Positions 7,351 to 13,778 of a stretch of DNA of 19,762 bases are shown in pieces. This stretch comes from DATKJS01 sp050015275 (GTDB taxonomy: Bacteria; Acidobacteriota; Aminicenantia; Aminicenantales; Saccharicenantaceae). The position numbers and the translations under genes were made by a program. Under the pieces are notes generated by a model, which saw only the letters and a program-made list of their open reading frames with translations, was not told the origin of the DNA and ran no database searches. Each line of letters starts with the position of its first letter. Position 1 is the stretch's first letter. Location: the NCBI GenBank assembly GCA_050015275.1, contig JBEKBS010000035.1, forward strand, positions 1 through 19,762, given 5' to 3'.

Positions 7351-8142
7351 ATGAAAACCAAAATCAAACCCGAGATCCCGCCTTCCCCCGATCTTCAGCG
7401 CGCCGGCCGACGGGCGCCGGCCCAGCTCCGGCCCGTCAGGATCACCGTCGATTACCTCGATTTCGCCGACGGCTCGGCCTTCATCGAGATGGGCCGGACC
7501 CGCGTCCTGGCGACGGCCACCATTGACGACCGGGTCCCGCCGTTCCTCAAGGGCACGGGCTCCGGCTGGGTCACGGCCGAGTACGCCATGCTCCCACGCG
7601 CGACCGAGGAACGGACCCCGCGCGAGCGGCCCGGCGGCAGGATCTCCGGCCGGACCCAGGAGATCCAGAGGCTCATCGGCCGCTCGCTCCGGGCCGTGAC
7701 GGATCTTCGGTCCCTGGGCGAGAAGCAGATCATCATCGACTGCGATGTCCTTCAGGCCGACGGCGGGACCCGGGCCGCCTCGATCACGGCCGGCTGCGTG
7801 GCCTTGGGCCTCGCCCTGAAGAAGATGCTCGACCGGGGCTTCATCGATCACATGCCTCTCCGTCACCTCGTCGCCGGGGTGAGCGTGGGGATCGTCGGGG
7901 GCCGGGCCCTCCTTGACCTCGATTACGAGGAGGATTTCCGGGCCCAGCTCGACATGAACGTCGTCGAGACCGACAGGGGCGAGCTCGTGGAGGTCCAGGC
8001 CGGCGCGGAAAAAAACCCCTTTTCCCGGAAAGAGCTTCTCGACCTCCTCAAGCTGGCCGACAGGGGCGTCGGGAAGCTCGTCCAGATCCAAAAAGAAGCC
8101 CTCAAGAAAAAGAGCATCCTCTTCATGGCCTACGGACACTAA
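7351..8142 (+). CDS. rph: Ribonuclease PH
   Basis: Ribonuclease PH is a phosphate-dependent 3'-to-5' exoribonuclease that trims tRNA 3' ends as a cytoplasmic hexamer. This copy is 263 residues and aligns along its whole length with Escherichia coli Rph by eye. Shared blocks are FLKGTGSGWVTAEYAMLPR, GRTQEIQRLIGRSLRA (Arg101 equals the phosphate-contacting Arg86 of E. coli), DCDVLQADGGTRAASIT (Thr140-Arg141 of the second phosphate site) and DMNVVETDRGELVEVQ. About 15 extra residues at the N-terminus precede the conserved core; no better internal start is seen. It appears monocistronic, with its own promoter. The usual downstream partner, a RdgB-type nucleotide pyrophosphatase, is absent; the next gene is a flotillin 178 bases away. 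Confidence 0.96.
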   Translation: MKTKIKPEIPPSPDLQRAGRRAPAQLRPVRITVDYLDFADGSAFIEMGRTRVLATATIDDRVPPFLKGTGSGWVTAEYAMLPRATEERTPRERPGGRISGRTQEIQRLIGRSLRAVTDLRSLGEKQIIIDCDVLQADGGTRAASITAGCVALGLALKKMLDRGFIDHMPLRHLVAGVSVGIVGGRALLDLDYEEDFRAQLDMNVVETDRGELVEVQAGAEKNPFSRKELLDLLKLADRGVGKLVQIQKEALKKKSILFMAYGH

Positions 8143-8185
8143 AAGTCGGGGCTTGAACCCATGTCCGTTCGCCCCCCTGCAAAAC

Positions 8186-8213
8186 TTGACATTCCGTCCC
8201 TAAATTAAATAAT
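8186..8213 (+). promoter_or_regulatory. Sigma-70-like promoter for the flotillin-aminotransferase pair
   Basis: A perfect TTGACA (8186-8191) lies 16 bases before AATAAT (8208-8213, 5 of 6 matches), inside a locally A/T-rich patch that stands out from the GC-rich surroundings. The leader to ATG 8321 would be about 100 bases and contains a strong GGAGG (8311-8315). I see no convincing riboswitch or attenuator fold in the leader. Confidence 0.6.
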
Positions 8214-8320
8214 ATCAAGACTTAGTAACCCCGGAAAGAAAGGCCTTCAGTCATTTACGGAGGACGTTTTTTCCTTCAACCCGCCCTCCCGGACCAGGGG
8301 CTGACTCCAAGGAGGTCGTC

Positions 8321-9733
8321 ATGAACTTTGCGTCATGGCTCATCGCCGCAGGCGCCGTCGTTGTCTTTATCGCCCTCATCATTATCATCATGGCCGTCCA
8401 ATACCGGAAGGTGGGCCCCAACGAGGCCCTCATCATCTCCGGCGGCCGGAAGCGGACGGTGACGGCGGCCGACGGCACGAGGAAAAAAGTCGGCTACCGT
8501 TACCGCCTGGGGGGCGGGACGTTCGTCTGGCCCGGCCTGGAAAAAGTGTTCGTCCTCCCCATGGACGTTCTTTCCATCCCCATCCGGACTCCGGAGGTCC
8601 TGACCCGCGGGGGTGTCCCTCTCATGGCAGAGGCGTCAGCCCAAGTGAAGGTCGACTCCTCCGAGGAGACCATCCACCTCGCCGCGGAGCAGTTCCTGGG
8701 GATCGGCCGGGACGGCATCCGGGACGTGGCCGTGAACGTCCTCGAGGGAAAGGTCCGCGAGGTCATCGGGACGATGACGGTCGAGGAGATCTACCGGGGC
8801 CGCCAGGATTTCTCGAACAGGGTCATCGCCGCCGTCCGGGAGGATTTCAGCCGGATGGGCCTCGTTATCCTGTCCTTCTCGCTCAAGGACATCAGCGACA
8901 CCCAAGGGTACATCGACGCCCTGAGCAAGCCCCAGATCGCAGCCGCCAAGCGCGATGCGGCCATCGCCCAGGCCGAGACCGAGAAAGAATCCGTCATCAA
9001 GTCGTCCCAGGCGCGCAAGGAGGCCGAGGTCGCCCGCCTCCAGTCCGACGCCCAGATCGCCAAGGCCCAATGGGAGAACGAGGCCAAAAAGGCCGAATCC
9101 CAGGTATTCGTCAACTCCAAGAAGGCCCAGGCGGACTTCTCCTACGAGCTCGAGCGCCACCGCCTGAACCAGGAGATCAAGAAGGAAGAGGCCAAGGTCA
9201 AGCAGGTCGAGAAGGCAGAGGCCATCAAGACCGAAGAGCTCGAGATCGCCCGCAAGGGAAAGGAGCTCGAATCCACGGTCGTCAAGCCGGCCGACGCCCG
9301 CAAGTACCAGATCAAGGCGGAAGCCGAGGCCGAGGAGTTCCGGATCGCCGCCGAGGCCAAAGGCAGGGCCGAGGCCATGAAGCTCGAAGGGCTGGCCGAG
9401 GCCGAACGGATCAAGGCCAAGGGATTGTCCGAAGCCGAGACCATGCTGAAAAAGGCCCAGGCCTGGGAAAAGTACACCCAGGCGGCCGTCATCGACTCGT
9501 ACATCAAGATCCTGCCCGAGCTGGCCAAGGCCGTGTCCGAGCCCCTCTCCAAGGTGGACAAAATCGTCGTCGTCGGCGGCGACAAGGAGCTCGGGACGAC
9601 CAGGATCACGGCCCAGGTCGCCCAGGTCCTGGCCCAGATGCCCGAGGTCGTGAAGTCCCTGACCGGAGCCGACATCACCCAGTTCCTGAAGGCCAAGCTC
9701 TCCCCGGACGCCAGAAAAGACGAGAAGAAGTGA
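8321..9733 (+). CDS. Flotillin-like SPFH domain protein
   Basis: The 470-residue product matches bacterial flotillins (FloT/YuaG type), scaffold proteins that organise ordered membrane microdomains. One hydrophobic anchor (WLIAAGAVVVFIALIIIIMA, residues 5-24) leads into an SPFH/band-7 domain of about residues 28-200, with VGPNEALIISGG, VLPMDVLSIPIRTPEVLT and GLVILSFSLKDISDTQGYID. A long Ala/Glu/Lys-rich flotillin coiled coil follows (about 205-400), with repeated E-A-x-A-E segments such as AEAEAEEFRIAAEAKGRAEA. The C-terminal tail has the oligomerisation-type helices seen in flotillins. GGAGG at 8311-8315, five bases before the ATG, fixes the start. No NfeD-like partner, often found next to SPFH genes, is present. 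The aminotransferase fusion gene follows after 31 bases and is probably co-transcribed. Confidence 0.93.
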   Translation: MNFASWLIAAGAVVVFIALIIIIMAVQYRKVGPNEALIISGGRKRTVTAADGTRKKVGYRYRLGGGTFVWPGLEKVFVLPMDVLSIPIRTPEVLTRGGVPLMAEASAQVKVDSSEETIHLAAEQFLGIGRDGIRDVAVNVLEGKVREVIGTMTVEEIYRGRQDFSNRVIAAVREDFSRMGLVILSFSLKDISDTQGYIDALSKPQIAAAKRDAAIAQAETEKESVIKSSQARKEAEVARLQSDAQIAKAQWENEAKKAESQVFVNSKKAQADFSYELERHRLNQEIKKEEAKVKQVEKAEAIKTEELEIARKGKELESTVVKPADARKYQIKAEAEAEEFRIAAEAKGRAEAMKLEGLAEAERIKAKGLSEAETMLKKAQAWEKYTQAAVIDSYIKILPELAKAVSEPLSKVDKIVVVGGDKELGTTRITAQVAQVLAQMPEVVKSLTGADITQFLKAKLSPDARKDEKK

Positions 9734-9764
9734 CGGCCCGGCCGGGCGTCGAGGCAGGTGAACC

Positions 9765-12143
9765 ATGATCTCGGAAAAAGTCCAGAAGATCGGCGCATCC
9801 CCGACCCTCAAGATCTCGGCCAAGGCCAAGGCCATGAAGGCCGAGGGGATCGACGTCATCGACCTGAGCGTGGGCGAGCCGGATTTCCCCACTCCGGAGA
9901 ACGTCAAGGAAGCCGGGGTCAAGGCCATCCGGGCGAACTTCACCAAATACACGGAGAGCGACGGCATCCTTTCCTTGAGGAAGGCCATCGCCCAGCGGCT
10001 CAAGGAGGATGACGGCCTCGAATACAGTCCCAAGGAGATCATCGTCTCGGCGGGGGCCAAATCGTCCCTGTTCCACCTCGTCCAGACGCTGGTCAATGAG
10101 GGCGAGGAGGTCATCGTCCCGGCCCCCTTCTGGGTCACTTACCCCGAGTGCGTGAACCTGGCCAAGGGGAGGCCCGTGATCGTCCCGACCCGCGAGGAGG
10201 ACGGCTTCCTCCTGACGCCGGACGAGCTCAAGGCGGCGATATCGCCGGCGACCAAGGCCCTCATCCTCAACAACCCCTCGAACCCGACCGGAGGCGCTTA
10301 CGATAAGGACAAGCTCATGGCCCTGGCCGAGGTCGTCCGCGGCGAGGACATGTACGTCATCGCCGACGAGATCTACGGCAAGCTCGTCTACGACAATTTT
10401 AAATTCACGAGCTTCGCCTCGCTCGGCGAGGACATCAAGAAGAAAACCGTCATCATCAACGGCGTGTCCAAGGCTTATTCCATGACCGGCTGGCGGATCG
10501 GGTTCGCGGCCGGGCCGGCGGATATCATCGGCGGCATGTCCAAGATCCAGAGCCACACGACGTCCAACGCCTGTTCCATCGCCCAGAAGGCGAGCCTCGA
10601 AGCCTACCTCGGGCCCCAGCACGAGGTCCAGAAGATGGTCGCCGAGTTCCAGCGCCGTCGCAACTATTGCCTCATGCGGCTGGCCGCGGTGCCCGGCCTC
10701 TCCTGCTTCAAGCCCCAGGGCGCTTTCTACCTTTTCCCCAATGTCAGGTCGTTCTACGACAAGGAGTTCGGCGGCACCCGGATCCGGAATTCCTACGGCA
10801 TGGCGTACTATTTGCTCAAAGAAGCCAAGGTGGCCATCGTGCCGGGCGATTCCTTCGGCGCGGACGACCACATCCGCCTGTCCTACGCCACGTCCATGGA
10901 GAACCTGGAAAAGAGCCTGGACCGGATCGTCGAGGCGCTGGCGAAGCTCAAGACGGCCAGGAAGGTCAAGCACGTGTCCCTCAACAATACCGTGACGAGG
11001 GTCAGGAAATCCGTGCCCGTCGAGGCCGGGACCGACCTCCGGATGCGGGATGCCCTCGTGGCCGAGATGGACGGGCATTTGGGCTATGAAGGCCGGTACG
11101 AGTGGAACGCCAACATCAACGGCGCCATCGTCCAGCTCCGGACCAACGTCGGCCACCTCAACGATTTCTGGACGGAGAACTGGCTCCCGGCCCAGCTCGA
11201 GGCCGACCTCGAGCCCCATGGGATCATCTACGCCGTCGACGGGATCGCCGGGCGGGAGCCCCGGGCGTTCTATAGCCCGGAGACAAAAACGGGGATCCTC
11301 GTCAACACGGACGGCTACGGGCCCCTGCGGAGCCTGGCCCTCGGGCTGGTCATGGACATCGCCGAACGGATGTCCGGCGCCGGGGGCGCGGGAGCCGTGC
11401 GCGGCATGTCGGCGGCGACGCCGGGCGGCGACGGGCTTATCCTGGCCGGCCCGCCGGGGACGAAGAAAACAGAGCTCTTCTTCGAGCTCCTCGGGGACGC
11501 CCGGTTCAGGCTCCAGGCGAACGACATCGTCTTCGTTCGTCTGGCGGGCGGCCGGGCGGTCGCGGATTCGGTCGAGCGGAAACTCTATCTGCCGGCGGAC
11601 ACGGTCGAGCTCAACGGCCGGCTCGCGCCCCTTTTCGACAGGAGCAAGTGCGAGAACGTCGTCACTCGCAAGGAAGACTGCACGGATCTCGAGTGTCAGC
11701 GCGGCGAGGATTGCCGCCTCGACCGGGGTTCGCCGTACTGCTACAAGGCCTCCAAGGAAGCCCACGTCATGCTCGACCCGAACTGGATCGGCGGGCCCGA
11801 GGCCTTCGCCAAGCGGACGAACCTGAAGTGGATCTTCCTCCTCCGGAATGACGAGACGTCTCCGGCGGTCGTCGAGCTCCCGGAGGGCGAGGCCCTGCGG
11901 ACCCTGGAAACCGGAGAGGCGGCCGGGGCGAAAAAGGCCCTGACGGCGGCAAAGAGTCAGCCGTTTTTCAACCCGCACCTCCTCATCGGAGGCAGGACGG
12001 AGTCGGCCGCGGCGGGGTCCGGCGCCGGGCCACTCGACGCCCAGAGGGCCTTTTTCAGCCGCCTGCTGGACGTCGCGAGATGTTACCTCTTCAACAGCGG
12101 CGTCGCGGGAGCGGACAAGATCAAGGACATCGTCGGCATATAA
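9765..12143 (+). CDS. Class I aminotransferase fused to HPr kinase/PEPCK-like P-loop module
   Basis: This is a single 792-residue frame. Residues 1 to about 397 are a complete fold-type I aminotransferase of the aspartate/aromatic subgroup. It has LSVGEPDFPTPENV, NPSNPTG (170-176), DEIY (Asp201, Tyr204), the PLP lysine in SKAYSMTGWRIGF (Lys236) and a substrate-carboxylate arginine in DDHIRLSYA (Arg371). The remaining 395 residues have no place in that family. They contain a P-loop-like GPPGTKKTE (562-570), followed by RLQANDIVFVR, five cysteines (629, 639, 644, 650, 659), LDPNWIGG, and LKWIFLLRNDETSPAVVELP. The last block resembles the IIFLTxDAFGVLPP region of PEP carboxykinase. I infer an HprK/PEPCK-like nucleotide-binding module. 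The start is set by AGGTGA upstream of ATG 9765. The role of the fusion is unknown. Confidence 0.85.
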   Translation: MISEKVQKIGASPTLKISAKAKAMKAEGIDVIDLSVGEPDFPTPENVKEAGVKAIRANFTKYTESDGILSLRKAIAQRLKEDDGLEYSPKEIIVSAGAKSSLFHLVQTLVNEGEEVIVPAPFWVTYPECVNLAKGRPVIVPTREEDGFLLTPDELKAAISPATKALILNNPSNPTGGAYDKDKLMALAEVVRGEDMYVIADEIYGKLVYDNFKFTSFASLGEDIKKKTVIINGVSKAYSMTGWRIGFAAGPADIIGGMSKIQSHTTSNACSIAQKASLEAYLGPQHEVQKMVAEFQRRRNYCLMRLAAVPGLSCFKPQGAFYLFPNVRSFYDKEFGGTRIRNSYGMAYYLLKEAKVAIVPGDSFGADDHIRLSYATSMENLEKSLDRIVEALAKLKTARKVKHVSLNNTVTRVRKSVPVEAGTDLRMRDALVAEMDGHLGYEGRYEWNANINGAIVQLRTNVGHLNDFWTENWLPAQLEADLEPHGIIYAVDGIAGREPRAFYSPETKTGILVNTDGYGPLRSLALGLVMDIAERMSGAGGAGAVRGMSAATPGGDGLILAGPPGTKKTELFFELLGDARFRLQANDIVFVRLAGGRAVADSVERKLYLPADTVELNGRLAPLFDRSKCENVVTRKEDCTDLECQRGEDCRLDRGSPYCYKASKEAHVMLDPNWIGGPEAFAKRTNLKWIFLLRNDETSPAVVELPEGEALRTLETGEAAGAKKALTAAKSQPFFNPHLLIGGRTESAAAGSGAGPLDAQRAFFSRLLDVARCYLFNSGVAGADKIKDIVGI

Positions 12144-12151
12144 AGGGGAGG

Positions 12152-12400
12152 ATGAACGGGGTCCTGGTCATCCCGGGGGTTGATTTCTAAGATACGAACG
12201 TCCCCCGATTCGTCGAGTTGTTCAGCGGCGAGGACCAGTATCGGGCGTGCTACCCGATACAGCTCTATTTCGGCAACCATTTTCTGGCCTGGAAGGCCCC
12301 GAGTTCTGCCCTGCCCTATTTCCGGAGGAGCCTGGAGCTGGCCCGGACTCCCGCAGAAACACGGGTGGCTCAGGAAAAGACCGATATCTGCCGACGTTAG
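12152..12400 (+). pseudogene. Possible decayed gene end with TPR-like C-terminus
   Basis: The gap after the fusion gene holds a frame with protein-like character. ATG 12152, preceded closely by AAAGGGGAGG, gives MNGVLVIPGVDF and then an in-frame TAA (12188-12190). The same frame continues without a stop to TAG 12398-12400. The downstream part reads PRFVELFSGEDQYRACYPI, then YFGNHFLAWKAPSSALPYF and RRSLELARTPAETRVAQEK, resembling the last helices of a TPR protein. Codon third positions are G/C-rich as in neighbouring genes. A TAC/TAT to TAA change would explain it. Alternatively TTG 12218 starts a 60-residue peptide. Its stop overlaps the gmhA stop on the other strand (TTAG). It may also be chance. 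Confidence 0.33.
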
Positions 12401-12972
12401 CCGAGCCGCTTCTCGATCTCTTCCGCAAGCAGGTGGAGCAGGACCAGGTGGGCCTCCTGGACGCGCGGCGTCGAGGCGGAAGGGACATCGAGAAGGAAAT
12501 CGACCAGGCCGGGAGCCGGCCCGGCGGCGATCAGGCCCCCCCCCTTCCCCGTCAGAGCGACAGTCACCATCCCTTTCGCCCGGGCCGCCCTGAGCCCCTC
12601 CCGGACGTTCTCCGACTTCCCGCTGGTGCTCAGCCCGATGGCGACGTCGCCCCGGGCCCCGAAGGCCTCAATCTGGCGGCTGAAGATCCGCTCGAACGCC
12701 GCGTCATTGGCGATGGCCGTGAGGGAGGACGTGTCCGCCGTCAGGGCGATCGCGGGGATGGCGCGCCGCTCCTTCATGAAGCGGTTCACAAGCTCGGCGG
12801 CGAAGTGTTGGGCCTCGGCCGCGCTCCCGCCGTTCCCGAAGAGGTAAATCTTATGGCCTTTTTCCAGGGACCCGGCCACGGCGTCGGTCATCTCCGCCCA
12901 AATGGTGCCGCGGGTCCGGAAGAATCCGTCCAGGACCCGGGCGATTTCCTGAATGGCGCTCTTATGGTCCAT
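12397..12972 (-). CDS. gmhA: SIS-domain phosphoheptose isomerase
   Basis: GmhA converts sedoheptulose 7-phosphate to D-glycero-manno-heptose 7-phosphate, the first step toward the heptose of the lipopolysaccharide inner core. The protein is 191 residues from ATG 12972. Upstream GTG 12978 is in frame, but AAGGGGAGA sits only one base before it and seven bases before the ATG, so the ATG is preferred. SIS motifs are present: FGNGGSAAEAQHFAAEL (45-61), TADTSSLTAIAND (79-90) and LSTSGKSENV (114-123). His56 and Glu60, and Gln172 and His180 in VQEAHLVLLH, match the metal/catalytic set known for GmhA. This separates it from DiaA and other SIS proteins, although DiaA cannot be fully excluded. No other heptose genes are nearby. 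It lies 80 bases after plsC and may share its transcript. Confidence 0.88.
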   Translation of the reverse strand: MDHKSAIQEIARVLDGFFRTRGTIWAEMTDAVAGSLEKGHKIYLFGNGGSAAEAQHFAAELVNRFMKERRAIPAIALTADTSSLTAIANDAAFERIFSRQIEAFGARGDVAIGLSTSGKSENVREGLRAARAKGMVTVALTGKGGGLIAAGPAPGLVDFLLDVPSASTPRVQEAHLVLLHLLAEEIEKRLG

Positions 12973-13052
12973 GATCACTCTCCCCTTTCATTCCCGGAGG
13001 GACCGACCTTCGCCCTCATCATCGCCGGGGCTCCGCGGATGACGCCACGCCC

Positions 13053-13748
13053 TCAGGCACGGCTTGACGCGATCGCCCCGCGGACTCTCTCTATGAGCTC
13101 CCCGATGGTATCGGCCGCGAACCCCATCACGGAGATCGGGTCATGAAAGTCGACCCGGACGTCCCCTCGCCGCGCGTGCCACTGCCCCTTGGGCATAAGA
13201 TCGAATGTCCCCTTGATCGTCACGGGGACGATGGGCGCCGCGCCCTCCAAGGCGAGGAAGAATCCGCCCCGTCGGAAAGCCTGGATCCGGCCGTCGCGGG
13301 ATCTTGTCCCTTCGGGGAAAACGAGGAACGAATATCCTTTCTCGCGCATGAGCTCCGCGGCCCGGTGGATGCTTTTCTGACCGCCCTTGGCCCCCTTCCG
13401 GTCAACGGCGACGAACCCGATGTGGCGCATCCCGATCCCGAGGATGGGGATCCGGAACAGGGACTTTTTCAGGATGATCCGGACCGGCCGGGGGATGGCG
13501 GCGGCCAGGAGAGGACCGTCGAGAAAGCTCTGGTGGTTGGACATGAAAACGTAGGGCGTCGCCGGGTCGAGGCGCTCGAGGCCCGAGACTTGGACTCTGA
13601 TGCCGAGAAAACGGCAGCCAGACCGGACCGCCCAGGTGCCGAAGCGGATCAGCGAATCCTTCGTCCCCGTCAGCATGCAGAGAAGGAGGTAGGGCGTGAT
13701 GAGGATGAGGAGCATGGAGTAGAAGGCGCCGAGAACGAACGTGCGCAT
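13053..13748 (-). CDS. plsC: 1-acyl-sn-glycerol-3-phosphate acyltransferase (PlsC family)
   Basis: PlsC adds the second acyl chain to lysophosphatidic acid at the inner membrane, giving phosphatidic acid. The 231-residue length fits. A hydrophobic N-terminal segment (residues 5-26) anchors the protein. The four acyltransferase blocks are in order: NHQSFLDGP with catalytic His72 and Asp77, the GFVAVDR block near 111-117, FPEGTRSRDG with Glu146-Gly147 for phosphate binding (144-153), and PIVPVTIKG (172-180). Related enzymes acylate other lysophospholipids or ornithine lipids, so the exact acceptor is inferred. The ATG at 13748 has no visible Shine-Dalgarno sequence and lies just after a perfect extended -10 element. 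gmhA follows 80 bases downstream. Confidence 0.92.
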   Translation of the reverse strand: MRTFVLGAFYSMLLILITPYLLLCMLTGTKDSLIRFGTWAVRSGCRFLGIRVQVSGLERLDPATPYVFMSNHQSFLDGPLLAAAIPRPVRIILKKSLFRIPILGIGMRHIGFVAVDRKGAKGGQKSIHRAAELMREKGYSFLVFPEGTRSRDGRIQAFRRGGFFLALEGAAPIVPVTIKGTFDLMPKGQWHARRGDVRVDFHDPISVMGFAADTIGELIERVRGAIASSRA

Positions 13749-13758
13749 GGCAGCGCAG

Positions 13759-13767
13759 ATTATAGCA
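13759..13767 (-). promoter_or_regulatory. Extended -10 promoter element for plsC
   Basis: On the minus strand TGCTATAAT (13767-13759) is a perfect TATAAT with the extended TGn motif; no good -35 box is seen. Only ten bases separate it from ATG 13748, so the leader would be about three or four bases. It lies in the 30-base gap behind the stop of the upstream membrane-protein gene, so plsC need not depend on that gene's transcript. Confidence 0.5.
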
Positions 13768-13778
13768 CACCCTAAATA

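Noticed and set aside
8143..8320. Leader before the flotillin considered as a possible riboswitch or small RNA
   Set aside because: It contains a promoter and a ribosome site, but I could not find a conserved riboswitch core or a strong multi-stem fold by eye.
9001..9440. Repetitive GCC/GAG/AAG-rich DNA considered as a tandem repeat
   Set aside because: The periodicity is explained by the Ala-Glu-Lys heptads of the flotillin coiled coil; there is no exact DNA repeat unit.
8335..9768. 477-codon frame in the same direction as the flotillin
   Set aside because: Out-of-frame Arg/Gly/Pro-rich translation of the flotillin gene, a by-product of its repetitive GC-rich codons.
8636..10138. 500-codon minus-strand frame rich in Leu/Gly/Asp
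   Set aside because: Antisense reading of the flotillin coiled-coil repeats; its apparent repeat pattern only mirrors the E-A-K-A-rich codons.
9675..11978. 767-codon minus-strand open frame opposite the aminotransferase fusion
   Set aside because: Antisense shadow: the plus strand has complete catalytic motifs, while this frame reads as low-complexity Arg/Gly/Asp/Leu without recognisable domains.
12247..13146. 299-codon plus-strand frame opposite gmhA
   Set aside because: Mirrors gmhA and has no protein-like segments of its own.
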